Positions 1 through 8,259 of a stretch of DNA of 64,000 bases are shown here, one piece after another. The translations under genes were made by a program, and so were the position numbers. Every line of letters starts with the position of its first letter. The first letter of the stretch is position 1. The stretch comes from Paludibacteraceae bacterium (GTDB lineage Bacteria; Bacteroidota; Bacteroidia; Bacteroidales; Paludibacteraceae). The stretch lies in contig JAFSPA010000021.1 in NCBI GenBank assembly GCA_017443145.1, positions 1 through 64,000 of the forward strand, written 5' to 3'. Below the pieces are notes generated by a model that did not search any database, had not been told where the DNA came from, and worked only from the letters and a program-made list of their open reading frames with translations.

Positions 1-280
1 GATAATACTCAGACGCCCAACAAATCATGGAATCCTCGGACAGCGATTGCATGGAATTGGCATGTAGGTCGCAAATAACGAACCAATACTTAGCCAAATG
101 CTCATCGTCCAACCGTTCAAGACGCTCGACTTGTCGGATCAGCAACTCTGCGGTATCCCTGCTGCTATATAATAACTCTTCCGCAGTATCAATCCGTTCC
201 CTATCCCTCCGCACACTGCAGCTCACCATGAGGCAAAGAGCCATCGCTCCTATCAATCCAATTAAGAACTTGCTTTTCAT
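1..280 (-). CDS. lipoprotein, N-terminal part (cut by window edge)
   Basis: The reading frame starts at ATG 280-278 and runs off the left edge, giving 93 residues. It opens with a lipoprotein signal (MKSKFLIGLIG..., lipobox LMVSC), so the product should be lipid-anchored in the envelope. The visible mature part is charged and helical, with the pattern ID-A-ELL...DTAELLIRQVERLERLDDEHLAKYWF. This recalls the first repeat of Bacteroidetes TPR lipoproteins and TPR-containing regulators, but the fragment is too short to choose. A good Bacteroidetes promoter lies directly upstream. Function is unknown. Confidence 0.7.
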   Translation of the reverse strand, partial: MKSKFLIGLIGAMALCLMVSCSVRRDRERIDTAEELLYSSRDTAELLIRQVERLERLDDEHLAKYWFVICDLHANSMQSLSEDSMICWASEYY

Positions 281-301
281 CTGTTTGCTCGAAATTTTCT
301 G

Positions 302-333
302 CAAAGATACAATTTTTTTACGAATTATGCAAA
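302..333 (-). promoter_or_regulatory. Bacteroidetes-type promoter of the leftmost lipoprotein gene
   Basis: On the minus strand a TTTGC box (333-329) is followed about 19 bases later by TATCTTTG (309-302). This matches the -33 TTTG / -7 TAnnTTTG pattern. Transcription should begin near 295, about 15 bases before the ATG at 280. Confidence 0.75.
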
Positions 334-611
334 GCAAAACGCCTATATATAAACTTTTCTTCTACGAACATGCTCTATATCAACAATTTAGGAGTAGTCA
401 ATATAAAGTTTCCGATTATTAAGATTTGGACGTTATACCAAAGTCCGCCCAAGTGCAGCGCAGGGTCAGCGCAAGGTCTGCTATTTGGAACGATCTTGAA
501 CCGATATTGAAAGGTGTATGATTATTAAGAATGCTTAATATAATAGCAGTCAATCTTTTGTTCTATATTCGTGCTTGTCCTCATAGTGGGGACTATTCGG
601 GCACTTCACTC

Positions 612-633
612 GGAGTGCGTTCCGTCGCACTCC
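612..633. repeat. perfect 8-bp inverted repeat
   Basis: GGAGTGCG and CGCACTCC form a perfect stem around the loop TTCCGT. No T-run follows on either strand, so it is not a typical terminator. It lies in the gene-poor stretch 334-698, in which nothing else convincing was seen on either strand. Confidence 0.5.
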
Positions 634-698
634 TTCACTCTCAAGCCACTCTCGCGTTACTATTACTCTTCGATATCCATACCCCTCTATATATAGTC

Positions 699-725
699 AA
701 AAAAGAGATGAAATCTATCACCTCT
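699..725 (-). terminator. Rho-independent terminator of the darT operon
   Basis: Read on the minus strand, AGAGGTGA and TCATCTCT form an 8-bp stem (one G-U pair) with a 6-base loop, followed directly by a run of six T. It sits about 30 bases after the stop of the Pmp3-like small gene, so it should end the minus-strand operon that begins near 7930. Confidence 0.8.
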
Positions 726-754
726 ATTGCAACTTTTTTCATTTTTTTGCATTC

Positions 755-895
755 TCATTCATTCTTATTTAGAATGATTAGGGCGCCTATAACTCCCGGT
801 ATCCATCCGCATAGGGTAAGCAGAAATACAATGGTCACGGAACCGCATCCGCGGTCAAGCACTGCCAGCGGCGGAAAGATAATTGCTAATAGCAC
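755..895 (-). CDS. Pmp3/YqaE-family small membrane protein (start uncertain)
   Basis: The 46 residues from GTG 895 to TGA 755 are a nearly complete Pmp3/YqaE protein: a first hydrophobic helix with FPPLAVLDRGCGS, then a second helix with LLTLCGWIPGVIGALIIL. The family consists of two-helix inner-membrane proteins linked to membrane potential and stress; the exact role in bacteria is unclear. Oddity: normal members have six to eight residues before the first helix, but no ATG lies in this frame. The in-frame codons upstream run back without another stop to the TAA of the preceding gene at 931-929. An ATG at 921-919 is in another frame and meets a stop within 12 codons. The gene may use GTG, be reached by readthrough or coupling, or carry a frameshift in its first codons. 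The terminator at 699-725 follows. Confidence 0.7.
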   Translation of the reverse strand: MLLAIIFPPLAVLDRGCGSVTIVFLLTLCGWIPGVIGALIILNKNE

Positions 896-928
896 TTGGA
901 GACAAGACTTAAGTTCAGCATTTTTAGA

Positions 929-1474
929 TTAATGAACATGCGATATTTCTTCTAAGTGCTCAAGCAAAAATCTTTGTGCTTCGCGATTGTAGAGAGTAAT
1001 GAGATAGTGTCCTCTTCCTTCACTTTCGCGCTCCTCGGAATAGATACCGATTTCTTCTCCTTTTGCGGTTGCAACTCTGAAAGTACGTCCATTCGTGTCC
1101 GGCTCACTTTCCGTTAGCAATCCATTTTGTACAAGCCAGTTAGTCATCAAAGAATAGCCTAACGCTTTCATATCTTCGGGGATTAACTTCTCTATTTCTC
1201 TTGCAAAAGCAGATATAGATATAGCCTCTACATAGTTATATTTCTCTTTTTGCACAGCGGATGCCGTAAACGGAATTATTCTTGAAGAGTTAGATCTTGG
1301 CCTCCTCTCCGTATACTTACCTAATAAATCCGCTACATAGAAAAGGCAACGAGAGATATGCACATTATTTACCACGTCATCTTCATTTACGGCATTTCCT
1401 GTAAGTGGATTTATACCATTTGCCAGTTTGCGTACCCAGTCTTGGGCAAGTGCAATTTTGTCTTTCTCTTCCAT
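929..1474 (-). CDS. conserved hypothetical protein, partner of the RecQ/UvrD fusion
   Basis: This 181-residue soluble protein starts 25 bases after the stop of the large helicase gene, in the same operon. It has no signal peptide or membrane segment. The N-terminal third contains the phrase LANGINPLTG, an acidic stretch, and ISRCLFYVADLLGKY. The middle is helical. The C-terminal part (FRVATAKGEEIGIYSEERES..., HYLITLYNREAQRFLLEHL) looks like a small beta-alpha domain. I believe similar proteins sit next to large RecQ-like helicases in other Bacteroidetes, which would suggest a shared DNA-processing role. I recognise no catalytic motif and assign no function. Base composition is AT-rich like the rest of the operon. 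Confidence 0.75.
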   Translation of the reverse strand: MEEKDKIALAQDWVRKLANGINPLTGNAVNEDDVVNNVHISRCLFYVADLLGKYTERRPRSNSSRIIPFTASAVQKEKYNYVEAISISAFAREIEKLIPEDMKALGYSLMTNWLVQNGLLTESEPDTNGRTFRVATAKGEEIGIYSEERESEGRGHYLITLYNREAQRFLLEHLEEISHVH

Positions 1475-1499
1475 AATTGATTAGTTGGTAGAATTATTG

Positions 1500-4400
1500 T
1501 TATTTTGTTAAAATTATATTGGCGAGACAGACTGCTACCTCTTCTGTCTCTTCTTTTGGCAACCATGCAAGAACATAACTGACATGCGCATCAGAAACGG
1601 TATATTCTTTCATTTCTTCCATCCACTTGCGCATTTTAGCAGAAAGGCTTGCAATATATTCGCCTTTAGAATTTAGGAGGAAACCATTTATAAACTCCAA
1701 TTTATCTCCACTGCGCAACAGTAAAACCTTATCTTTTTTATCTTTGAAATAATCCAGCCACACATCTTTCATTGAAAGTGAACATACTATGGATGGCTGG
1801 TTCTCAAGAAATGAATCATCATTGAATATGTATAAATTATGCCGGGCACGAGTCATACCAACATAAATAGTCCGGTATTTTTCTACGTCAATATTCTTTA
1901 TTTTTCCAAGAAGCAAATAAACGGTATCAAATTCACGTCCTTTGGCTTTATGTATAGTGCTGACGAAAATTGTATTTTTCTCTGTAGAAATAAAATCTTC
2001 GATATCTGATTCCAATGCAAAATCCCTTAGATCACTCCTGTAATACGTTCGATGTGTCGCTTCAAAATCAGCAAAGAACTTTCTCATTATATTCAAGCAA
2101 GTACTTGTAGAATAAACTTTTAATGTATCTTCTTTTGCTTCTTCCCATTGTTCATTACTGATAGTTCCATCATCAGCATGTGCTATCCGTTTCAGGAAAT
2201 AACGTACTTCTGCGAGATTAATAAATCTGAATGAGTCCGTATTTTGCAGTAATTGTACATGCTTGCCTTGTTGAGAAAGCATGTATGCAACCTGAAGAGT
2301 TTGCTCATTCGTAAGCGTAAGAATAGCTGTTGTTCCAGATATTTTAGGATTAAATTGTGTGACTTTGTTTTGTGATACGACTATATTTCCTTGCTGATTA
2401 GAAATAGCTGCAATCGGAGTATTTTTCATTCGATGCGGAATGTTCTTAACAAACCTATTTGCATATTCCACTATTGAAATGTCAGAACGGTAATTATCCG
2501 TCATCTCATAAAAAGTAGCATCGTAATCTATTGTCAGTGAACGCAAATATTTAGAATCGCTCCCTCGAAAAGCATAGATATTTTGGTCATCGTCTCCAAC
2601 CGCTATAACTCGCATATCTTCATTGCGCTGCATGAGAGCTTGAACCAACCGGAAATCATCCGCTCCCATATCTTGCGCTTCGTCGATAACAAGCACGCTC
2701 TTGGCAATCTTGCTTTCCTCCACTTCTCTGTTCTCTATCATTTCTGCGGCACGACTGACTACCGTATCTGCATCCTCCAAAGTGCCTTGCCTACCGATAA
2801 GATCAAAACTATAGGAATGAAATGTCTTTATATCTACATAATGAGCGGCGTTACCAACGAGTTCTATCAAACGCTTCTTGAATTCGGTAGCAGCTGCACG
2901 CGAAAACGTAAGCATGAGCAGTTGCTCATGCTTGACATCTTCCAATAGTAATAATGATGCTAATTTGTGTACCAATACACGTGTTTTGCCGCTCCCCGGA
3001 CCCGCTGCCACGACAATATATTTACTTTGCTTGTCGTCTATTATCTGTCGCTGTTTCCCACTCAAGACCCCGAATACCTGCTGATATTTTGCGGGAGTGA
3101 TATTTTTCAGAATCTGAGTACGTCGCTCTCCTTTAAAATATTTGGTTATGAATTCGCGATAATCCATTAAGAAGTAGTCACTTATAAATCGCATTGCCGC
3201 ATCATAATCGCGAACCATTATATTGGCAAATTCTCCAATAATATGTATCTGTTGTACACGCTGGCGGTAAAACTCGTCAAGTAGTCGGTATTGCTCTTTT
3301 CCATAGCGCCGTGTTCGTTCCACTTGTCGATGGAGCTGCATGGGAGTATAAACAACCATAAAACCGCCTTCTATTTTGAGTAATTCCAACTTGCTCAAAT
3401 ATAATAAGGCTTCTTCTAAATCTCCTATTGTGATTTTGCGTGTTTGAGAAAAAACGTTACCTTGCAGAGTCGTGTTATATTGTTTCAAAAGTTCAACTAT
3501 TGAAAAAGTAACCGATTTATCTTCTGTCGCATTAGTAAGTTTGTTAGCAATGAATCTGCAAATATCAGCTCGTTTTTCAAATCGTTCATATGTGGATTTG
3601 TTATCTGCTTGTAATCTGAGGCTGACACTTTCACTTGCAGTGTGCTCTTCTTTATGAATGTATCCTTTGATTAGAAGAAAATGCAACATGAGATGAAGCT
3701 GTTTCACCGTGCAGCGTTTATGTCCGGCTGTTTGAGCTTCTGCATTCAATTGTTTGTAGTTACATACTGTAATTTCACGACTTATATGCTGCAATAAGAA
3801 TTTCTCTAATCGCAATAATTCTTCTAAATTCCGATGAATTTTGGCATGGTCAATGAACGCTTGCATGTCGCGAGTGTCTGCCAACAATCCATCCTGCCGC
3901 ATTAGATTAACACAACGTATAACACTTTCTTTCTTAATACCGAGCATGTCAGACAAATAGTCTATACGACTTTCCGCCTCTGCTCCCCTACTGTCTGCTG
4001 TAGCACGGCTACTTATTAGTGAACGAATGATGCGTGCCGCCTCTTCTCGTGTAGTGTCGTCAAAAAGTTTTGAAACATTCAATTTCTGTCTTGCTTCATC
4101 CATTGATCGAACCATGATGCCTGTTGCGAAAACGCGAGGAGAATTGTTACCTCGACTGAGAAATCCCGCTTGTTCCAAAGCTGTAATGGCTCCTTTGACA
4201 CGAGTTTCTATTTCATTGGAATCTTCCTCTCCCCAACCGGCTTGACGCGCTATTTCAAGAGGAGAGCAGCTGATTTTCTCGCGTTTGGATGTTAAATCTT
4301 TAATAGCTTTCCATACTTGCTGTATCTCGCTGATGGATAACTTTGTTTGATTAAGTAGCAGAAAATGTTTGTCAAGGTCACTATCATCGAATAAAACATA

Positions 4401-6173
4401 ACACTCGGCTTGCATGTGAGGATCTCTACCTGCACGTCCTGCTTCCTGAATATAATTTTCAAGCGAATCACTTATATCGTAGTGAATAACCAAGCCCACA
4501 TCTTTTTTATCAACCCCCATTCCGAAAGCAGAAGTAGCTACTATGACTTGTGTCTCGCCGCTCATAAAAGCATTTTGATTAGCCACCTTTTCAGCACTAT
4601 CCATCTTTCCGTTGAACGGCAAAGCATCTATCCCATCGTGGCTTAATCGTTCTGCCAACTCCCGAGTGCGTCGTGTGCGGGCTACGTAGATGATAGTCGG
4701 ACATCGGCGACCAAGGATTAAATTGCGAAGTAAACTATACTTTTCATCTGCTGTTTCTGCGTGAAGCACCGAATAACGCAAATTTTTTCGTTCAGCCTTT
4801 GCCGCAAAAACTTTAAGGTCAATATTTAACTTTTGTTTGAAGTAATCGCAAATATCACTGATTACTTTCTGTTTTGCCGTAGCTGTAAAACACGATACGG
4901 CTATCGGTTTTGCTAACTGCTTCTTTTCCTGGAGATGGCGGATAAAATCACCTATATAAAGGTAGTCTGTTCGGAAATCTTGCCCCCAAGCCGAGAAGCA
5001 GTGAGCTTCATCAATTACAAATCGCACTACATTCCGATTCATGAGTAACCTCTCAATAGTAGCGCTTCTTAGCATTTCAGGCGCGATATATAGCATATTC
5101 GCACTGCCATCTGCCACTTGCTCTATGGCATTGGCTCGTTCAATGGGGTCAAGTAACCCATTGATAGTCACCACTTCACTAATACCGCGTGCAGCAAGGT
5201 TATCCACTTGATCCTTCATCAAACTTTGCAGAGGAGAAATCACAACGGTTAATCCGTGCATATTGCGTCCTGCCATAAGTGCAGGAAGTTGAAAGGTAAG
5301 ACTTTTTCCGCCTCCCGTTGGGAAAATAGTTAAGAGTGATTCTCCGCGTATAGCAGCCTCTACTGCTTGTTGCTGCATGGGTTCACCATCAAATAGACGG
5401 AATTTGTCATAACCGAAGAATTCCTTCAATCCGACATGTGCATCATTCTTTGACTTGCAAAATTCACACTCTCCGCATGATGTGTTACATAGAAATTGAA
5501 TGACATTGTGTACTTTCGGATAGTTATGTAGGACCCAAGCCGGAGTAATAGAAAAATGGTCATTTGTCCCTATAAGTGCCAAAACATAGGCTAATTCAAC
5601 CGGGTAGTGTTTGGCTACTGCTGCAATATTCGCATTTATACATAACCTGTTGGAATACTCTTCCTTAATTAGGGATGCTACTTCCGAGAAAGAATATGGT
5701 TGAATTGTTACTTTAGGAATATTCTGCGTATCAACCCATGTGAAAAAGCCTCTAAAAGGAGCAGTATCTTTTAGTAAAAACCGATATATCTTCTGTTTCG
5801 CTAAAGGCAATCCTTTCCAAGCAGCTACTTCATCATAAAACAAATCTCGTGCTTTTATGCAATCATTCACAGGATTGTTGAGTTCATCTACTTGTAATTT
5901 ATCATCTTTAAGTAGCCGATGGTAAGGTTTGGCGGGAAAAAGCAAAGGCGAAAGAGGAAGTGTGTCAATGGTAGTATATGTTCCGTGTAATTGAAGATAC
6001 TTTAAGTCGTGATTGATGATGTTATGGCCGCACAATGTATTGCAGTCAGATACAAAAGTATTGAATTCTTGCATTGAGTGAGTATGGCATTGTGCTCCAT
6101 CATCCCGCACGGCTCCATAGTCCATGATTTTATGGGTGCCCACACTTACTTCTGTATCAATAAATGCTATCAT
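1500..6173 (-). CDS. DEDD exonuclease / RecQ helicase / UvrD helicase fusion protein
   Basis: This 1557-residue protein joins three DNA-processing modules. Residues 1-115 resemble a DnaQ-like 3'-5' exonuclease: FIDTE (D6, E8) and GHNIINHD (D56) fit motifs I and II, but motif III (around 104-111, NDCIKARD) lacks the usual His and its last Asp is not clearly placed. A four-Cys cluster (C230, C234, C237, C240) suggests a zinc site. A RecQ-type helicase follows: Walker A FPTGGGKS at 285-292, DEAH at 389-392, the RecQ loop FSAWGQDFR, and GRAGRDP near 580. The C-terminal part is a UvrD/PcrA-like SF1 helicase: AAGPGSGKT near 1055, DEAQD near 1165, VGDDDQNIYAFRGS, STIHKAKGREFD near 1410 and YVGMTRARHNLY near 1440. 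Both ATPases look intact. It lies 55 bases behind darG, which suggests processing of ADP-ribosylated or damaged DNA, or phage defence (inference). Confidence 0.9.
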   Translation of the reverse strand: MIAFIDTEVSVGTHKIMDYGAVRDDGAQCHTHSMQEFNTFVSDCNTLCGHNIINHDLKYLQLHGTYTTIDTLPLSPLLFPAKPYHRLLKDDKLQVDELNNPVNDCIKARDLFYDEVAAWKGLPLAKQKIYRFLLKDTAPFRGFFTWVDTQNIPKVTIQPYSFSEVASLIKEEYSNRLCINANIAAVAKHYPVELAYVLALIGTNDHFSITPAWVLHNYPKVHNVIQFLCNTSCGECEFCKSKNDAHVGLKEFFGYDKFRLFDGEPMQQQAVEAAIRGESLLTIFPTGGGKSLTFQLPALMAGRNMHGLTVVISPLQSLMKDQVDNLAARGISEVVTINGLLDPIERANAIEQVADGSANMLYIAPEMLRSATIERLLMNRNVVRFVIDEAHCFSAWGQDFRTDYLYIGDFIRHLQEKKQLAKPIAVSCFTATAKQKVISDICDYFKQKLNIDLKVFAAKAERKNLRYSVLHAETADEKYSLLRNLILGRRCPTIIYVARTRRTRELAERLSHDGIDALPFNGKMDSAEKVANQNAFMSGETQVIVATSAFGMGVDKKDVGLVIHYDISDSLENYIQEAGRAGRDPHMQAECYVLFDDSDLDKHFLLLNQTKLSISEIQQVWKAIKDLTSKREKISCSPLEIARQAGWGEEDSNEIETRVKGAITALEQAGFLSRGNNSPRVFATGIMVRSMDEARQKLNVSKLFDDTTREEAARIIRSLISSRATADSRGAEAESRIDYLSDMLGIKKESVIRCVNLMRQDGLLADTRDMQAFIDHAKIHRNLEELLRLEKFLLQHISREITVCNYKQLNAEAQTAGHKRCTVKQLHLMLHFLLIKGYIHKEEHTASESVSLRLQADNKSTYERFEKRADICRFIANKLTNATEDKSVTFSIVELLKQYNTTLQGNVFSQTRKITIGDLEEALLYLSKLELLKIEGGFMVVYTPMQLHRQVERTRRYGKEQYRLLDEFYRQRVQQIHIIGEFANIMVRDYDAAMRFISDYFLMDYREFITKYFKGERRTQILKNITPAKYQQVFGVLSGKQRQIIDDKQSKYIVVAAGPGSGKTRVLVHKLASLLLLEDVKHEQLLMLTFSRAAATEFKKRLIELVGNAAHYVDIKTFHSYSFDLIGRQGTLEDADTVVSRAAEMIENREVEESKIAKSVLVIDEAQDMGADDFRLVQALMQRNEDMRVIAVGDDDQNIYAFRGSDSKYLRSLTIDYDATFYEMTDNYRSDISIVEYANRFVKNIPHRMKNTPIAAISNQQGNIVVSQNKVTQFNPKISGTTAILTLTNEQTLQVAYMLSQQGKHVQLLQNTDSFRFINLAEVRYFLKRIAHADDGTISNEQWEEAKEDTLKVYSTSTCLNIMRKFFADFEATHRTYYRSDLRDFALESDIEDFISTEKNTIFVSTIHKAKGREFDTVYLLLGKIKNIDVEKYRTIYVGMTRARHNLYIFNDDSFLENQPSIVCSLSMKDVWLDYFKDKKDKVLLLRSGDKLEFINGFLLNSKGEYIASLSAKMRKWMEEMKEYTVSDAHVSYVLAWLPKEETEEVAVCLANIILTK

Positions 6174-6228
6174 GTGATACTATTTTGAAACCATCTTCAA
6201 ATCTGGCATTTCTGTTTTAACATTCCAT

Positions 6229-7263
6229 TTAACTTGAATAAACCAAGTTTGCAGTCAAGTGTGCTTTCGCAGATTCGATATATTTAGGATTGTTAAAAAG
6301 AACGCTCTTGCGATGATTCCATTCCGACAAATATTTGTAGATGTCCTCGGATGAGAGCTCTCCGTGCAAGTTCATTATATAATCAACGGACGACAACAAC
6401 TCCAATGCGAAATCAGAATAATAGCCATTTAAGAAATCAGTTGTCTTCTTTGCAATCGCTTTCAATTCCTCATCTCCTTCAACAATATCTTTGACTTTTT
6501 CATAAGCATCAGCTACCAGCGACAGTGCCTCAAACGGTTTCTTGTCCATTGCACTATTCCCCATAATATAACTGCCGTTCATCGCATATAACACATAACG
6601 CACTTTACCGGAGTACGGACCATAATACTGCGGAGTATATTTCAGGTTAAACAGATTTTGTGCTCCAAACCGCTGTAAGAAATAACAGACTTTCTCACTT
6701 GAAAACTCTGAAACGAATTCTCCATTTCGAACCAAGTCATATAATACATAGAGCAATAAAGCACGAGCCTTAGTTAGTGGGATGCGCTCTGCTTTCATTT
6801 TTTCTACAATAACGGCATTCGGCTCATAAACAGTAATATCCACATCTATATTTGCCAAAGCTTGCTCAATCATTTCCCGTACTTTTACCCAATTAAGTCC
6901 TCCATTTCCTGCTCCCAACGGCGGGATAGCAATACTTGTGATGTGATACTGCTCAATTACGCGAATTAAATCTTGGAGTCCTGCTTGTATATATGAGTAT
7001 TCTGAAGGTTTTCGCCAATCATTCTTCGTCGGGAAGTTGATAATTAACTTTGCTCCGAAAATAGTGCTCTGGGTTGTCACGAACAATTTGCCGATAGCAA
7101 TATCACCTGTTTTGCAGGCTTTTTGATATAACTTGTCGTTATCAGGGAATTGCGTCTTGAATTGCAACGCTATTCCTTTCCCCATCACACCTACGAGGTT
7201 GACGGTGTTCACTAACGCCATTGCCGGAGATTCCAAAATATTTCCTTTAGTGTAGTGTATCAT
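6229..7263 (-). CDS. darG: DarG-like antitoxin: macro domain plus C-terminal domain
   Basis: The first ~150 of 344 residues are a macro domain of the DarG type: VNTVNLVGVMGKGIALQFK near the N-terminus and IPPLGAGNGGLNW further on. In characterised systems this domain removes ADP-ribose from thymidine in DNA. Residues ~170-344 form the extra DarG C-terminal domain (LLYVLYDLVRNGE..., YGPYSGKVRYVLYAMNGSYI), which in known systems binds and blocks the toxin. The gene starts one base after the end of darT, the usual toxin-antitoxin arrangement. Both domains look full length. The helicase fusion follows 55 bases downstream in the same direction. Confidence 0.93.
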   Translation of the reverse strand: MIHYTKGNILESPAMALVNTVNLVGVMGKGIALQFKTQFPDNDKLYQKACKTGDIAIGKLFVTTQSTIFGAKLIINFPTKNDWRKPSEYSYIQAGLQDLIRVIEQYHITSIAIPPLGAGNGGLNWVKVREMIEQALANIDVDITVYEPNAVIVEKMKAERIPLTKARALLLYVLYDLVRNGEFVSEFSSEKVCYFLQRFGAQNLFNLKYTPQYYGPYSGKVRYVLYAMNGSYIMGNSAMDKKPFEALSLVADAYEKVKDIVEGDEELKAIAKKTTDFLNGYYSDFALELLSSVDYIMNLHGELSSEDIYKYLSEWNHRKSVLFNNPKYIESAKAHLTANLVYSS

Positions 7264-7264
7264 A

Positions 7265-7906
7265 TCAATAATAGGCTTGAGGGGCGATTTTTATAATCTC
7301 TGGATTAACGCCCATGTTTATTAATTGTTGTTTTGCTTCGGTATTATAACATACATACCCGACGATATTGTGGGGAGCGACATCTTCTTTTATTAGGAAT
7401 TCAGCCTGCTTACGACGCTTTAAATCATTATCATCTTCTCGGCTCCAATATTTTTCTGTTACAGCAGTCCAGTCAATCAGTACGGGGAGTTGATCTATGT
7501 TCTTTACTGAATAAAAATCAGTTAGGAAATCTGTTGCATGTCCATTGGAAAAATAAAATGAATAACCGGATTTTATCACATTTCGTAAAGAAATGACAAT
7601 ATATATAATTTCTTGAGGAGGTCGTGCTTGCTCTACAAAGTTTCCTCCGTGCTGAATTACATATAACATAGGCATCCTAACTCCAAAATAAAACGGTATA
7701 TAATCACCAAGAACTAAATAATGCCCATCCACATTGATTCTTTTTGAACTTCTACAATCAATCAAGCTTTTGTCTCCAATCGCAATATAATTTGGGTCGG
7801 CTAACGGAGAGGATTTATGGACAATGCCATTAGACAATATATGTGGAATATTCCCTATGTGGGTCATTCGATACAAGTAAATATTATCTATTGTCTTGGG
7901 TGTCAT
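7265..7906 (-). CDS. darT: DarT-like DNA ADP-ribosyltransferase toxin
   Basis: The 213-residue product has the features of DarT (DUF4433), which uses NAD+ to ADP-ribosylate thymidine in single-stranded DNA. Visible motifs are LYRMTHIGNIPHILSNGI at residues 11-28, the family signature PFYFGVRMPMLYVI at 71-84, and RRKQAEFLI at 164-172, with the likely catalytic Glu at 169. The start was chosen at ATG 7906: an in-frame TTG at 7963 lies inside the promoter and cannot be in the mRNA. It is the first gene of the operon and is followed by darG with one base between them. The catalytic Glu and the NAD-binding region look intact, so the toxin should be active. Confidence 0.93.
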   Translation of the reverse strand: MTPKTIDNIYLYRMTHIGNIPHILSNGIVHKSSPLADPNYIAIGDKSLIDCRSSKRINVDGHYLVLGDYIPFYFGVRMPMLYVIQHGGNFVEQARPPQEIIYIVISLRNVIKSGYSFYFSNGHATDFLTDFYSVKNIDQLPVLIDWTAVTEKYWSREDDNDLKRRKQAEFLIKEDVAPHNIVGYVCYNTEAKQQLINMGVNPEIIKIAPQAYY

Positions 7907-7932
7907 ATTCTCGTCTTTGCAACTTTCGGCTG

Positions 7933-7964
7933 CAAAGGTACTACTTTTTTTCGAGATATGCAAA
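7933..7964 (-). promoter_or_regulatory. promoter of the darT-darG-helicase operon
   Basis: On the minus strand TTTG (7964-7961) and TACCTTTG (7940-7933) are separated by 20 bases. Transcription should start near 7926, about 20 bases before the darT ATG. No second promoter of this quality was seen between darT and the terminator at 699-725, so all five genes probably share this one. Confidence 0.8.
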
Positions 7965-7991
7965 TAATTTCTGTGATATTTATGATTTTTG

Positions 7992-8012
7992 TGCTTTTTT
8001 ACACAAAAAGCA
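7992..8012. promoter_or_regulatory. inverted repeat upstream of the darT promoter
   Basis: TGCTTTTT and AAAAAGCA form a perfect 8-bp stem around a 5-base loop. A second inverted repeat, CAAGAC/GTCTTG with an 8-base spacer, lies at 8018-8037. Both are in the 295-bp divergent spacer between darT and the barrel gene at 8260, just behind the darT -33 box. They could be operators, but this is a guess from position and symmetry only. Confidence 0.35.
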
Positions 8013-8191
8013 AGTTACAAGACGTCTACATGTCTTGCATACCACTTTTTTCCGTACTAAATTACATGTTTCCCCACACAAAACATATCCACATCCTACC
8101 TATATAAACCCTTCGCACCGACAAATAAACTTTTCTTTCCCAATTCGCCTATATATCAACCATTTACGCAAGGCAAATATAAATCGTAGAA

Positions 8192-8224
8192 TTTGGATAT
8201 AAATGGGTTTTTGTCGTAACTTTG
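8192..8224 (+). promoter_or_regulatory. promoter of the TonB-plug barrel gene
   Basis: TTTG at 8192-8195 and TAACTTTG at 8217-8224 with a 21-base spacer. Transcription should start near 8231. This rules out the in-frame ATG at 8203 and points to ATG 8260 as the start. Confidence 0.75.
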
Positions 8225-8259
8225 CAGTAAAATTTGAAACGTTTAACAACTCAAAAAAA

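Noticed and set aside
27..422. 131-residue plus-strand open frame at the left edge
   Set aside because: It runs antisense to a lipoprotein start with a proper signal peptide and promoter, and crosses that promoter.
612..633. terminator at the 8-bp inverted repeat
   Set aside because: No T-run follows the stem on either strand; it is reported only as an inverted repeat.
531..932. 133-residue plus-strand open frame
   Set aside because: It has no promoter or ribosome site, its sequence looks random, and the Pmp3-like coding region and terminator on the minus strand explain its right part better.
7964..8259. small RNA or small gene in the spacer between darT and the barrel gene
   Set aside because: Only inverted repeats and the two divergent promoters could be seen; no ORF with a ribosome site and no terminator-bounded unit was found.
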